From positions 62,001 through 126,000 of the forward strand of contig JALEFZ010000089.1 in NCBI GenBank assembly GCA_022760475.1: a DNA stretch of 64,000 bases, in the 5' to 3' direction. This DNA comes from Bacteroidia bacterium. Lineage in GTDB: Bacteria; Bacteroidota; Bacteroidia; J057. Position numbers and translations under genes: made by a program. The stretch's first letter is position 1. Each line of letters opens with the position of its first letter. This document shows positions 33,967 through 43,531 of the stretch, in pieces. The notes under the pieces were generated by a model, which was not told the origin of the DNA, did no database searches, and was given only the letters and a program-made list of their open reading frames with translations.

Positions 33967-36900
33967 TTAATTTACATACAACTTCTGCCTGGTACTTGAT
34001 CCATCAGGCAATTCAATTGTAATCAGGTAAAGCCCTGCAGGAGCTTGAACATTGATTGCATATAGACTCTTTCCTACAAAATCTCCTCTGAAGACCTCCT
34101 TGCCACGCAAATCTGTAATCCTGATGGCAACAGAAGGCATGACTTCTTCAAATTCCACGAATAAAAGCCCCTCGTTTGGATTGGGGTAAATCCTTACCTT
34201 GTCCAATAATGGATTTTGGACCCTCCCAAGCTCAATCAAGACACATTCAGTGGTGTCATTACATCCATTTTTATAAATGACGGCAGCATAAGATCCCATG
34301 GAATCAGGAGTTAAGATTCTTTCTGTTTCGTTTGGAACTACCAGGAAGTTTCCGCTTGAGCAATTGAACCATTGTATGCTGTCAGCTCCTGTTTCAGCGA
34401 TCTCCGCGGAAGCGCTACCCAGGTTGACGGAGTCATTGATGCCAATTACCCTTAGTTTAGTGGTGATGCTGCTGTCGCAACCTAGGCTTGAGCTTAGCAT
34501 GCTGGTGTAGTTCAGGTCAGCCTGAATAAAAAACTGGGTACTTCCATCAGGAAAGGTAAAATCACTTCCAGAACAAATATCTACACTATCTTGAAGGTCA
34601 TATTCTGGAGAAATATCTACATAGGTTTCTATGACGCTGTCGCAAGTGAGGCTGGATATGGTTTCATAGCGGTGTGTGAAAGGGGCTGAAATGAAGTCGT
34701 AAGTCGTCCCATCTGGAAAGCTGATGCTACCTTGGGGACAAACGGAGGTTGTATCTCTGGTAAGGAGTAGGGGACATGGGTCATAGGTAATTCCGCAGCC
34801 TTCCCTAAATCTGTCAACAAACCCATCAATGGCCCAGCTTGTATCGATCTGCCCTCCAAAAGTCTTTAATGGGCCTTCAGTACTTGAGTTAAAAGAAAGG
34901 TAGTAGTCTCCCTCTGATGTTCTGAAGAGACTTCTGCCCTCATAATGATTGCCGTTTCGACTAGGATTATCGTCATTTTTTTGAAGCCTTAGCAGGTTGC
35001 CATTGGTATCATAGTCTGCCACAAAATAGTCCTTCCTTTCAAGGGTAAATAGCACCCCTTGGCCATTTTCGCTGGTCATACGACAAAGTTCAGGTTGGCC
35101 ACTGTAAGGGAAATTGGTCTGAAATGCATCGCCGAAGACACTGACCTCATCACCCTGCAGGTAAACCGCATGCCCTGTACCGAAATTAGACCATTGAGTT
35201 CCTTGTACCCACTGACAGATGCCATCAGGATTGACCTTTGCCAAAAACATGCCTCCGACAGAGAAAGAATTAATGCTGCTGTCGGTATTATAGAATCTTT
35301 GCAACATGCTTGGTGATTTTACCTCATTGCGACCAGATAAATAGGCATTGCCCTTACTGTCTACTTCCATGTCATGTGTCCAAACATTGGATCCGGATCC
35401 AAGACTGTTGCTTTTGATTGACCAGAGGTATTGGCCAGCAGAATCAATTTTGGCCAGGAACAACCTTGGACCAAACGAACCAATCGGAGCTCCTAACAAC
35501 TGATTGCCAACGGCAGCACCTACAGAATAGAATGTAGCCCCTCGTTCAAAGTCGCCATAAATGAACACATTGTTGAGGCTGTCAGTCCCCAGATCAGTGA
35601 TTTGGACAGGGTTAATGCGTTCCAATTCAAAATTGAAGTCCCAGACCAATTCACCTGTTGGGTTGATTTTTAGTACCTGATAGTTACAACTGCTACAATT
35701 TTGTAAAACAGTATCTCTGGGCTGGCCATTGAAGTAAAGAACCTCACTGAAAGGATTGGTAGCAAGGCCAAGTAAGATATTCATATCTTTGTCCAGGCTC
35801 ATGGCTTCAACCCTGTCAGCGGTATTGGTCAAGTTCCAAAGTAGTTTTCCTGTAGAATCAAGTTTTATCAAATAGGTCGGTGGGAAAGAAATTAATGGGG
35901 GTTCCAGCTCAAAATCAAGGGAATCTCCCCTGTTATCAAAAAAGGTACCATGACTTTTGCCTGACAAATACACATTGCCTGAGTCATCTTCTACTACATA
36001 ATTTACAATATCCCTCGATCGACCAATGTTTCCTATCCTTCTTGTTTCAGTATGCACCCACCATTTTAGGATGCCATTGTAATCGTATTTGGCTACATAA
36101 CCTCCATGTCCATCTTGTGTGAGTGAATCACCAGCCTGGGTCGCAAAGGTAATGTCGTTGTAACTCCCACAGATATAATAAGCTGTTTTGCCAGGAATCA
36201 TAGAAGAAATGCTTTCAAAAAAGAGTCCTGGCCATGGAAGGTCATCATCCTGGTTTTGATTGAGCCAACAAGTATCTACGGAGGGTAAGGGAGCTACAAT
36301 GCCAAGTGTATTGCTTTGCAGGGTATCCCTACATCCTGCATTGGAAGATGCGATAAGTTCTACGCTTTTAGAACCTGCTACACTGAAGCTATTGCTGACA
36401 TCCTCAAGGTTGCTGCTTAACAAGGTCGCATCTGAAGGAAATGTCCATGCATAATTTTGGGCGTCTACACTTTGGTTATAAAAGTTGACCGTTTCACTCA
36501 CCTGGGCGTTTACCCTATCGATATAAAAGTTAGCCTCGGTCTTTTCAACCACCACTTTAATGGTATCAATCAGTTCAACAAAGCAGCCCCCCACAATATT
36601 TGTAGCAAAAATATTGATGTTGGCATCTTCAGAAATTGGGTTGCTGGTAAAAACCAGTAAACTGTCGTTTCCTGGGTTGGATGTGCCGAATAAGGGGAAG
36701 CCGGGAGCGATAAAGGAATAAGTTACGTTGGTCTCACTGGAATCAAAGCTGACGACAATACTTTCCTCCTTGCACAGGATGGTATCTAACACACTAAAAG
36801 AGGGGTTTACATTTGGGAGAGGGAGCACATGGACTAGAACTTCTGCAGTATCACTTTCAAAACCAAATGAACCCACTAAAGTGATGGTGTATGTTCCTGG

Positions 36901-38043
36901 ACTGTTAAAAGAGCGGACGAAATTGCAGTTGAAGGATTCAAAATTTCCATCTACAAACCATCGGCAAGCATTAGAAGATCCTCGGGTCGTTTTGATTTCA
37001 AGATTGGCTCCCACACAGGCATCTTTGATAAAAAGATCTACATAGGGTTTGACATCGATAAAATTCCCATTGTTATAAATGACCAGGCCGGAATCTCCGC
37101 AGGCGTATACTCCCTGATTGTTGCCTCTAGGAGCCCATATTCCATTGTAGTTGTGGGTTCCACTGCTTGGGTTCCATTCGATAACTGTATCCATATTTGA
37201 GACCGTAGAGAATACCCCATGATCTGTCGCAAAAAAGAACCTGGCATCATAGCTAGCAATTTGACTGGCATTGAGGGGACCAAAATCGACATTTTTAACC
37301 ACTCGTAAAAATGGATTTTGGAGAGTGCGGTAAAAATTATTTCCAGCCAGGACAGGTCTGGGAGAATTATAGTATACATCGTGGATGACAGCTGTGTCCA
37401 GGCGATTGCTAGAGTTGATGGAAAAGCCATTGAAATCGCTGGCGAAATTTGCTGAAGTATCTGTTGTTACGATGCATGAAAAACCTCCTCGCAAAAAATG
37501 GATGGTTTTATAGTCGGCGATTATGGGGACACTAGGGAAGCTGGCAAACAGGGTATCGAAACGTATTACCAAGGCATTATCCCCCACAGCTAGATACCTG
37601 TCAAAAAGAGAGTTGTAGCCAATGTCATTTAATTTTGTATTAGGCGGGCTCTGGTAAACAATCCTCGACCTTAGAGAAGGTAGACTCAATCTGAAAAGTA
37701 CACTTCTGTTAGTGAGCGTATCTTGCCCTAATGCAAAAATATGGTGGTTACCGGAGCCATTAAAAAATTCATCGGCATAACATTTATCGAATTTGGTTCG
37801 CTCATAAATTAGGGAATCAACTGTGTTTCCCTGCAGGGTAAACCTGAACCATGTGCTGTCCCCATTTCCACCAGTGAGTGTATAATATAAGCCTGAGTCC
37901 GTAGTTACCAAGCCATAGTCATTGTAAAAAACGATTCCGTGTAGGTCAGCCTCGATGCCAGTCTCAAGTTGGACAAACTGGGCATGGATGTTTGGGAGGC
38001 AAGCCAGACAAATTGCGATAAAAAGAGTAGTGAAGTTTTTCAT
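33967..38043 (-). CDS. Large T9SS-exported protein with PKD-like domains and propeller-like repeats
   Basis: A 1358-residue secreted protein. The signal peptide (FIAICLACLPNIHAQ) is followed by a beta-rich N-terminal third and a PKD-like domain (about 340-410, with SPGTYTITLVGSFGFESDTA). A second PKD-like domain follows (about 505-580, with NYAWTFPSDATLLS and SVAGSKSVELIASS). A central SBBP-like repeat region follows (about 620-1070), with units such as GGYVAKYDYNGILKWW and LAKIDSAGQYLWSIKSNS. The C-terminal ~75 residues are a T9SS type A sorting domain (IYPNPNEGLLFVEF, APAGLYLITIELPDG). No enzymatic domain is seen. It is likely a surface or extracellular adhesin or structural protein. It is the largest gene of the window. 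Confidence 0.87.
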   Translation of the reverse strand: MKNFTTLFIAICLACLPNIHAQFVQLETGIEADLHGIVFYNDYGLVTTDSGLYYTLTGGNGDSTWFRFTLQGNTVDSLIYERTKFDKCYADEFFNGSGNHHIFALGQDTLTNRSVLFRLSLPSLRSRIVYQSPPNTKLNDIGYNSLFDRYLAVGDNALVIRFDTLFASFPSVPIIADYKTIHFLRGGFSCIVTTDTSANFASDFNGFSINSSNRLDTAVIHDVYYNSPRPVLAGNNFYRTLQNPFLRVVKNVDFGPLNASQIASYDARFFFATDHGVFSTVSNMDTVIEWNPSSGTHNYNGIWAPRGNNQGVYACGDSGLVIYNNGNFIDVKPYVDLFIKDACVGANLEIKTTRGSSNACRWFVDGNFESFNCNFVRSFNSPGTYTITLVGSFGFESDTAEVLVHVLPLPNVNPSFSVLDTILCKEESIVVSFDSSETNVTYSFIAPGFPLFGTSNPGNDSLLVFTSNPISEDANINIFATNIVGGCFVELIDTIKVVVEKTEANFYIDRVNAQVSETVNFYNQSVDAQNYAWTFPSDATLLSSNLEDVSNSFSVAGSKSVELIASSNAGCRDTLQSNTLGIVAPLPSVDTCWLNQNQDDDLPWPGLFFESISSMIPGKTAYYICGSYNDITFATQAGDSLTQDGHGGYVAKYDYNGILKWWVHTETRRIGNIGRSRDIVNYVVEDDSGNVYLSGKSHGTFFDNRGDSLDFELEPPLISFPPTYLIKLDSTGKLLWNLTNTADRVEAMSLDKDMNILLGLATNPFSEVLYFNGQPRDTVLQNCSSCNYQVLKINPTGELVWDFNFELERINPVQITDLGTDSLNNVFIYGDFERGATFYSVGAAVGNQLLGAPIGSFGPRLFLAKIDSAGQYLWSIKSNSLGSGSNVWTHDMEVDSKGNAYLSGRNEVKSPSMLQRFYNTDSSINSFSVGGMFLAKVNPDGICQWVQGTQWSNFGTGHAVYLQGDEVSVFGDAFQTNFPYSGQPELCRMTSENGQGVLFTLERKDYFVADYDTNGNLLRLQKNDDNPSRNGNHYEGRSLFRTSEGDYYLSFNSSTEGPLKTFGGQIDTSWAIDGFVDRFREGCGITYDPCPLLLTRDTTSVCPQGSISFPDGTTYDFISAPFTHRYETISSLTCDSVIETYVDISPEYDLQDSVDICSGSDFTFPDGSTQFFIQADLNYTSMLSSSLGCDSSITTKLRVIGINDSVNLGSASAEIAETGADSIQWFNCSSGNFLVVPNETERILTPDSMGSYAAVIYKNGCNDTTECVLIELGRVQNPLLDKVRIYPNPNEGLLFVEFEEVMPSVAIRITDLRGKEVFRGDFVGKSLYAINVQAPAGLYLITIELPDGSSTRQKLYVN

Positions 38044-38686
38044 GGTTTGCTATGTATATAGAATGGGGATAAAAGTAAGCCTTCAAAAATCTATTTTTCA
38101 AATATACTGGAAAAGAAATTTCGTGTTGAAAATGTTCGAATGAAGCTGGACAAATGAACTTTTATGCTTTTTGTAGATAAATATTTCAATCACTGTCTAT
38201 AAATCTGGTCGTGAAAATTAATCAAGGGAAAAAGCCTGAAATTTTGATTGGGCAGGACGGGTAAAATTGACTATTCCTGAAGAAATCTTACTTCAAGCGA
38301 ATGTTGTTTAGGTGACTTTTGAGAATGACTAATTAAAAAATATCCTTCCTGAGGTCGTTTAATCCACTTATTTAAAGTTTGTTATATGTAATTTTATTAA
38401 AAAATCCACAAAAACCTGGCATGATTTACAATAGGGAAAAAAAATGTGGATTAATGCAGCAAACGTTTTTCCTCAAACTTTCGTAAGTATGTCGGTGTAA
38501 GTAAAGAATGGGTAAAATTCTTGCTTAACGGATTTTCAGGGTAAATTTCTAAGGAGTATTACCCTTGAAAAAAATACGAGAAAATACGCTCGAAATTTTA
38601 GGAACAATTATTGACATTTCGTGCGTATAGTTCTTTGTAAAAAAACGTAGCAAAAAGCTACAGTTTGTTGGATTAAAAATAATTCT
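38044..38686. other. 643-bp AT-rich intergenic region
   Basis: A divergent region between the large T9SS cargo gene and the M23 peptidase gene. No convincing gene, RNA, repeat or exact TAnnTTTG box was found. It is long for this genome and must contain the promoters of both flanking genes. Confidence 0.5.
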
Positions 38687-39274
38687 ATGAGAAAAGTCCT
38701 ATTGATTGGATGTTTCATAGCCGTAGCAATTGCGATTGCAGCTTGTAGAAATACAATCGGCCTCGGAGAGATCCACGATAGTTCCCAATCAACCCTTGTT
38801 GGTGCACAGAATGGAAAGAAGGACCTCAAGGTTCAGCAAGCACACCTGAGAACCATTGATCCCTTTGATATTGACATCATTCCAACCTCTCGTCCGGTTC
38901 CGGAAGGTGTCCCACTTAGCAGTATGTTTGGTATGAGAAACCATCCCATCCTCAAAGTGGAAAAGATGCATACAGGGATTGATTTTCCGGCACCTACAGG
39001 GACTCCGGTTATGGCAACGGCCACTGGACGCGTGAATAAACTGGTATTAGGAAATGATAGCAGCTCATATGGTAAACATATTATCCTTGAGCATGATGAA
39101 ATTTTCTGCACCTTATATGCGCACCTTTCCAGAGTGAATGTGATTCCAGGGCAAATTGTTGAAGAAGGAGATACCATTGGATTTGTGGGAAGTACAGGAA
39201 GAAGTACAAATCCTCACCTTCATTATGAAGTAATCCGCGATGGCATCAGAATCGATCCGGAGGATTTCTTGTAA
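38687..39274 (+). CDS. M23 family (LytM-type) metallopeptidase lipoprotein
   Basis: A 195-residue exported lipoprotein (signal FIAVAIAIAACRN) with a C-terminal M23 peptidase domain. Zinc ligands are visible: His in KMHTGIDFPAPTGTPV (HxxxD) and the HLHYE motif, with an intervening YAHLSRVNV. All catalytic residues appear present, so it is probably an active peptidoglycan endopeptidase facing the periplasm. The domain begins at GVPLSSMFGMRNHPIL, the usual opening for this family. A strong terminator follows 15 bp after the stop. Confidence 0.9.
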   Translation: MRKVLLIGCFIAVAIAIAACRNTIGLGEIHDSSQSTLVGAQNGKKDLKVQQAHLRTIDPFDIDIIPTSRPVPEGVPLSSMFGMRNHPILKVEKMHTGIDFPAPTGTPVMATATGRVNKLVLGNDSSSYGKHIILEHDEIFCTLYAHLSRVNVIPGQIVEEGDTIGFVGSTGRSTNPHLHYEVIRDGIRIDPEDFL

Positions 39275-39289
39275 TTCAAAGTAAATGAA

Positions 39290-39328
39290 AATGGGCCAGT
39301 CAATTTCGACTGGCCCATTTATTTTTTG
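39290..39328 (+). terminator. Rho-independent terminator after the M23 peptidase gene
   Basis: A perfect 12-bp stem (39290-39301 with 39308-39319) and a 6-base loop are followed by a T-rich run to 39327. It directly abuts the 54-bp palindrome. Confidence 0.88.
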
Positions 39329-39377
39329 ATCACTAGCCCTGACAGGGTTATAACCCTGTCAGGGCTAGTGATCAAAA
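39324..39377. repeat. 54-bp perfect palindrome
   Basis: Two 27-base arms (39324-39350 and 39351-39377) are perfectly complementary with no spacer, centred on GGTTATAACC. The core contains CCCTGACAGGG. It lies between convergent genes. As RNA it would form a long hairpin with A/T flanks that could terminate both ways. The left T-run is shared with the preceding terminator. Confidence 0.92.
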
Positions 39378-39414
39378 GCCGGGAATACATCCCAACGAAA
39401 ACATTATCCCTTTA

Positions 39415-40047
39415 CTAGAATAACATCTCATCTTTGCTTTTCTTTTTTCCCCTTTTTGAATCATCCGTATCAATTTGGATGTCGAGCTTGCCTTCCTTCT
39501 CCAACTCCTCAACTGCCTTCTCGACCTCTTTTCCAAAATCCTTTAGGGCATCCATGATATTGTCTAAGGCACCGCTATCCTTCAGCCTATTGACGAAGTC
39601 TTTGCCGAGGCTTTCGAATTGTGGAGCCAATGCCTCAATTTCTGGAAGAATCTCTTGGGTAAATTCATCTCCCAAGGTTTCAATCAACTCTGCGCTTTCA
39701 TTAAGGATTTTGCTGTAGGCCTCAGAGTATTCTTCAGAATTTTCTTCAAGATCTTCCGAAATCCTTTCTGAAATCTGGTAAGTCGTATAGGACATTACTT
39801 GTGAGACAATATGTACCTTCTCCTCTTCAGTTAATTCTTCCTCAACGTCTTCAAATTCAGATTCCAGCAACCTGCCAAACTCCTCATTCTTCTTCTTCCA
39901 GTCTTTCTCATCATACTTCTCATGTTGCTGCTCTACCTCTGCGACAAAACTGTCAACATCACTCATAAATGCTTCCTTTTGGGAGCCTGCACAAGAAATA
40001 AGAAGGACCAGGGGTAGGATAAAAAGATATTTCGTCATTGTTGCCAT
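39415..40047 (-). CDS. Acidic coiled-coil lipoprotein of unknown function
   Basis: A 210-residue lipoprotein (signal PLVLLISCAG; a start at 40038 is equally possible). The mature part is highly acidic and predicted helical, with long Glu/Lys-rich stretches (KYDEKDWKKKNEEFGRLLES, EDVEEELTEEEKV) and a basic C-terminal patch (SKRGKKKSKDE). The YDEKDWKKxxEEF pattern resembles DUF6565-type periplasmic proteins of Bacteroidota, but this is from memory. Function is unknown. Confidence 0.75.
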   Translation of the reverse strand: MATMTKYLFILPLVLLISCAGSQKEAFMSDVDSFVAEVEQQHEKYDEKDWKKKNEEFGRLLESEFEDVEEELTEEEKVHIVSQVMSYTTYQISERISEDLEENSEEYSEAYSKILNESAELIETLGDEFTQEILPEIEALAPQFESLGKDFVNRLKDSGALDNIMDALKDFGKEVEKAVEELEKEGKLDIQIDTDDSKRGKKKSKDEMLF

Positions 40048-40301
40048 TTGTTTTTCTCAACTTAAATGAAGATAAAAATTTTATTTTGAAGTAAAATTCT
40101 TCCAATTTACTGATATATAGACCTGATGATGCGACCAAAGGTTGGACGATTTGCCCACGGTGGCTAGTATTCGCAAGAACGGAAGAATTATTCGGGCTGA
40201 ATTACAAGAATATTATTGATCGTTTTAAAGCCATCAGTATTTTAATATTCTTAAAAAAAATCAGATTTTGCAGCGCATTTTTTAATGATCAATACTTTAA
40301 C

Positions 40302-41495
40302 ATGGGATTTTCTGAATTAATTAGCTCCCTCGCTCCATCTGCTACCCTGGCAATTTCTCAAAAGGTAAGAGATTTGAAGGCTCAAGGAAGAGATGTGATT
40401 GGCCTTACTTTGGGTGAACCAGACATGGATACACCTATGCACATCCGGGATGCCGCCAAAAAGGCTTTGGATGATGGATACACCCATTACCCCCCAGTAC
40501 CCGGATATCCGGCCTTGAGGGAAGCCATCGCCGCGAAACTGAAACGAGACAACAAACTCAATTACAGCCCAGATCAGGTTGTTGTGTCTACCGGAGCTAA
40601 ACAGTCCCTATATAATGTTGCTCAAGCTATTCTGAATCCTTCTGATGGGGCTTTGCTTATCGCTCCATATTGGGTGTCATATGAAGCCATGGTACACCTG
40701 GCAAGGGCTCAGGCACAAATTGTCGTTACAGGCATCGAAAACAATTATAAGGTTACCCCTGATCAGTTGGATGAAGCCATGCAGGAAAATACCCGCCTGG
40801 TATTCCTTACGACTCCAAGCAACCCAACCGGGTCTATGTATTCCAAAGAAGAGTTGGGTGAATTGGTAAAAGTCTTTGAGAAGTATCCATATGCCTATAT
40901 CATTTCTGATGAGATTTATGAGCACATTACCTTTGGACTTGAGCATGTAAGCCTTGGGACATTTGAAAGCATCGCTGAGCGAGTAATTACAGTTAACGGA
41001 TTCTCCAAAGGTTTTGCCATGACTGGATGGCGCCTGGGGTATATAGCGGCACCCAAGGAGGTCGCCAAATTATGTAATAAGGTGCAGGGACAAATTACAT
41101 CAGGTGCCAACGCATTTGCCCAAATGGGGGCGGTTGCAGCACTCGGTGAAAATCTTGAACCTACCTACCAAATGAGGGATGAATTCCTTAGTAGAAGGAA
41201 TATGGTGCACGAAAAGCTCAGTGCCATTGATGGGCTAAGGGTCAATATGCCGGATGGTGCTTTTTATTTCTATCCCGATTTTGCGGATTTTCTGGGCCGG
41301 GTTTCACCCAATGGTGATCGAATTAACAATATCAATGACCTCTGTCTGTACTTGATTGATGAGGTCGGACTTGCCCTTGTGCCCGGAACTGCCTTTGGTA
41401 CCCAGACACATGCACGTATCAGCTATGCATATTCTGTAGAAGAACTTAACAAGGCTGTAAGTAGACTCAGCAACGGCCTTTCTCTCTTGAAATAG
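40302..41495 (+). CDS. Pyridoxal-phosphate-dependent aminotransferase (class I, aspartate aminotransferase-like)
   Basis: A 397-residue fold-type I aminotransferase. The PLP lysine lies in NGFSKGFAMTGWRLGY (about residue 236). TTPSNPTGSMYSKEEL and IISDEIYEHITF contribute the cofactor-ring contacts, and the substrate-carboxylate Arg is in HARISYAYS near the end. Overall pattern and length match the type Ib (thermophilic-type) aspartate/prephenate aminotransferases common in Bacteroidota. Specificity between aspartate, aromatic and other amino acids is not resolved. Confidence 0.9.
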   Translation: MGFSELISSLAPSATLAISQKVRDLKAQGRDVIGLTLGEPDMDTPMHIRDAAKKALDDGYTHYPPVPGYPALREAIAAKLKRDNKLNYSPDQVVVSTGAKQSLYNVAQAILNPSDGALLIAPYWVSYEAMVHLARAQAQIVVTGIENNYKVTPDQLDEAMQENTRLVFLTTPSNPTGSMYSKEELGELVKVFEKYPYAYIISDEIYEHITFGLEHVSLGTFESIAERVITVNGFSKGFAMTGWRLGYIAAPKEVAKLCNKVQGQITSGANAFAQMGAVAALGENLEPTYQMRDEFLSRRNMVHEKLSAIDGLRVNMPDGAFYFYPDFADFLGRVSPNGDRINNINDLCLYLIDEVGLALVPGTAFGTQTHARISYAYSVEELNKAVSRLSNGLSLLK

Positions 41496-41516
41496 CAGAG
41501 CATTTACAATAATTAT

Positions 41517-41551
41517 AACGGGAATTGATAATTGTCAGTTCCCGTTTGTAT
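41517..41551 (+). terminator. Hairpin terminator between the aminotransferase gene and hemF
   Basis: An 8-bp stem (41517-41524 with 41539-41546) and a loop with a small inner pairing are followed by TGTATTTTT. It lies 21 bp after the aminotransferase stop. hemF starts about 25 bp further on, so it must have its own promoter or depend on read-through. Confidence 0.65.
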
Positions 41552-41574
41552 TTTTGATTCCCAATCGAAAAAAG

Positions 41575-42492
41575 ATGGTCGAAACAATAAATGGAAATAC
41601 TTCTCTGGACGAAATAGTAGCATTTTTCAAAAACCTGCAGGACGAAATCTGCGGAGGATTAGAAGAACTGGATGGTAAGGCAAAGTTTCAGCAGGATCTT
41701 TGGAATCGAGATGGAGGGGGAGGAGGTCGAACACGTTTGATTCAGGACGGCCTTGTATTCGAAAAGGGGGGGGTGAATTTTTCTCATGTACATGGAAAAA
41801 TGCCTGAGAAAATCAGCAAAGCCCTGAAGCTGCCTGAAGAAGTTGAATTTCATGCCAGTGGAGTTTCGATAGTAATTCATCCATCCAGTCCTAGGGTACC
41901 GATTATTCACATGAACGTCAGGTATTTTGAGACCTCAAATGGGACACATTGGTTTGGAGGGGGAATAGACTTAACCCCTATCTATGTGATAAGAGAAGAC
42001 GCGGTTTTTTTCCATGAAAAAATGAAGGCAGTTTGTGATAAATTTGATTCCAATTACTATCCCGAATTCAAAAGTTGGGCTGACAGATACTTCTTTCTGA
42101 AACACAGAAATGAAAGTAGAGGGATTGGCGGGATTTTCTTTGATCACTTGAAGGCAGACAGTCCTGAGATGAAGACCCAAAACTTCGAATTTGTAAAATC
42201 TGTGGGGCAGGCATTTCTTCCTGTCTATGAGGAAATCGTAAACAGGCATAAAGATGAAGCATTTGGTGAGCGGGAAAAAGACTGGCAATTGCTTCGCAGG
42301 TCTCGATATGTAGAGTTCAACCTCGTTTGGGATAGAGGGACCAAGTTTGGGCTGGATACCAACGGTCGTACAGAATCCATCCTGATGTCTATGCCGCCAC
42401 TTGCCAAGTGGGTATATAACCACCAAACAGAAGAAGGTAGCCAGGAAGCCTATACCTTGAGCCAATTGACAGCACAAGATTGGCTCAACTAA
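41575..42492 (+). CDS. hemF: Oxygen-dependent coproporphyrinogen III oxidase
   Basis: A 305-residue HemF that oxidatively decarboxylates coproporphyrinogen III to protoporphyrinogen IX in haem synthesis, using O2. Conserved family segments are FQQDLWNRDGGGGGRTRLIQ, VFEKGGVNFSHVHG, HMNVRYFET, HWFGGGIDLTPIY, RGIGGIFFDHL, RRSRYVEFNLVWDRGTKFGL and RTESILMSMPPLAKW. The ATG at 41575 is used. A TTG start seven codons earlier is less likely. The presence of HemF indicates an aerobic lifestyle. Confidence 0.96.
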   Translation: MVETINGNTSLDEIVAFFKNLQDEICGGLEELDGKAKFQQDLWNRDGGGGGRTRLIQDGLVFEKGGVNFSHVHGKMPEKISKALKLPEEVEFHASGVSIVIHPSSPRVPIIHMNVRYFETSNGTHWFGGGIDLTPIYVIREDAVFFHEKMKAVCDKFDSNYYPEFKSWADRYFFLKHRNESRGIGGIFFDHLKADSPEMKTQNFEFVKSVGQAFLPVYEEIVNRHKDEAFGEREKDWQLLRRSRYVEFNLVWDRGTKFGLDTNGRTESILMSMPPLAKWVYNHQTEEGSQEAYTLSQLTAQDWLN

Positions 42493-42583
42493 AATAAGTG
42501 GGACTTATCCACTTATCCACATCGACCCCTTTCAATCTCCCATTACAAATCTTCGTACTTTCATCATGATAAAGCTCAGTTGA

Positions 42584-43084
42584 ATGATGGATGAAGATAT
42601 TGTTGCAAAGACGTATTATGATACACCCATTGGGACCCTTGAAATAAAGGCATCTGAGCTTGGTATCAGGAGCCTGTGCTTCATCGATTACCCAACTTAC
42701 GAACAGAATCCTACTCAAGAGAACCTCCTTGCCCTTATTGAGCAGCTGGATGAGTATTTTCAAGGGAAGAGAAGCCGATTTAATGTATTTCTTGATTTTC
42801 AAGGCACCGAATTTCAACGACGTGTCTGGAGGGAACTGATGGAGATACCCCTTGGAGGTACCAAAACCTACCTTGAAGTCGCCAAAGAAATAAAATCACC
42901 CAAAGCCGTCCGAGCTGTAGGCTCCGCTTGTGGTTCAAACAAACTCTGGCTATTGGTTCCTTGCCACAGGGTTATTGGAAGCGACGGAAAGTTGACAGGC
43001 TACGCAGGAGGCTTGAAACGAAAAAGATGGCTCCTTGAGCACGAATGGGGCATCCTTTATGGCAAACAAAAAACTCTTTTCTAA
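42584..43084 (+). CDS. ogt: Methylated-DNA--[protein]-cysteine S-methyltransferase
   Basis: A 166-residue suicide DNA-repair protein that removes alkyl groups from O6-guanine. The active-site motif is VPCHRVIG with Cys127, preceded by the helix-turn-helix region FQRRVWRELMEIPLGGTKTY and the arginine-finger region KAVRAVGSACGSNK. The usual NP before the active site is NK here, a mild deviation. The glycine-rich YAGGLKRKRWLLEHE end is typical. There is no fused Ada regulatory domain. It lies 91 bp after hemF. Confidence 0.93.
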   Translation: MMDEDIVAKTYYDTPIGTLEIKASELGIRSLCFIDYPTYEQNPTQENLLALIEQLDEYFQGKRSRFNVFLDFQGTEFQRRVWRELMEIPLGGTKTYLEVAKEIKSPKAVRAVGSACGSNKLWLLVPCHRVIGSDGKLTGYAGGLKRKRWLLEHEWGILYGKQKTLF

Positions 43085-43171
43085 TTTAAAAGCTTTCCCC
43101 TTGGTTTTTGTCAGCCAGCTTACCTCCCATAATGCACTATTTCCATTATTTTAGCATATTATCATATTACA

Positions 43172-43486
43172 ATGGAAACAATAGAAGTGTTGACGATAAG
43201 AAAAGATAAAGAAAAGTTGCGTAGGATCGCCAATTTGATGAAGACCATTGGACATCCCGCCAGGCTGGCAATCATTGATTTACTCCTGGAAAAGGGTAGG
43301 CTTCCTGTCAAGGAAATACATGAGTCCATCGAGATCAGCCAGTCCAATGCCTCCCAACATTTAAAAGCATTGGAAAATCTGGATGTACTCCGTTCTGAAA
43401 GAGAAGGAAAGAATATTTTCTATCGAATTCACAAAATGCCTGTTAAAACACTTCTGGAGTGTGTCAACCACTGCGATGAATGCTAA
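43172..43486 (+). CDS. ArsR-family transcriptional regulator with Cys-rich C-terminus
   Basis: A 104-residue winged-helix repressor. The HTH core is KTIGHPARLAIIDLLLEKG, LPVKEIHESIEISQSNASQH and LKALENLDVLRSEREGKNIFY. The ELCVC metal site of ArsR proper is absent. Instead the last residues carry C97, H100, C101 and C104, a CxxHCxxC arrangement that could bind metal or sense redox state. AT-rich partial dyads (TTAGCATATTATCATATTAC) lie directly in front of the ATG and may be its own operator. The neighbour on the right is convergent, so the target could be itself or unlinked. Confidence 0.87.
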   Translation: METIEVLTIRKDKEKLRRIANLMKTIGHPARLAIIDLLLEKGRLPVKEIHESIEISQSNASQHLKALENLDVLRSEREGKNIFYRIHKMPVKTLLECVNHCDEC

Positions 43487-43531
43487 GCAGTTAGATCTCC
43501 TCAAAAACTCTGATCAGGGGAATCAATTGAT

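Noticed and set aside
38587-38637. A promoter for the M23 gene at TTGACA / TTCTTTG
   Set aside because: The -7 element deviates at two positions of TAnnTTTG and the E. coli-style reading has wrong spacing, so it was not listed as a feature.
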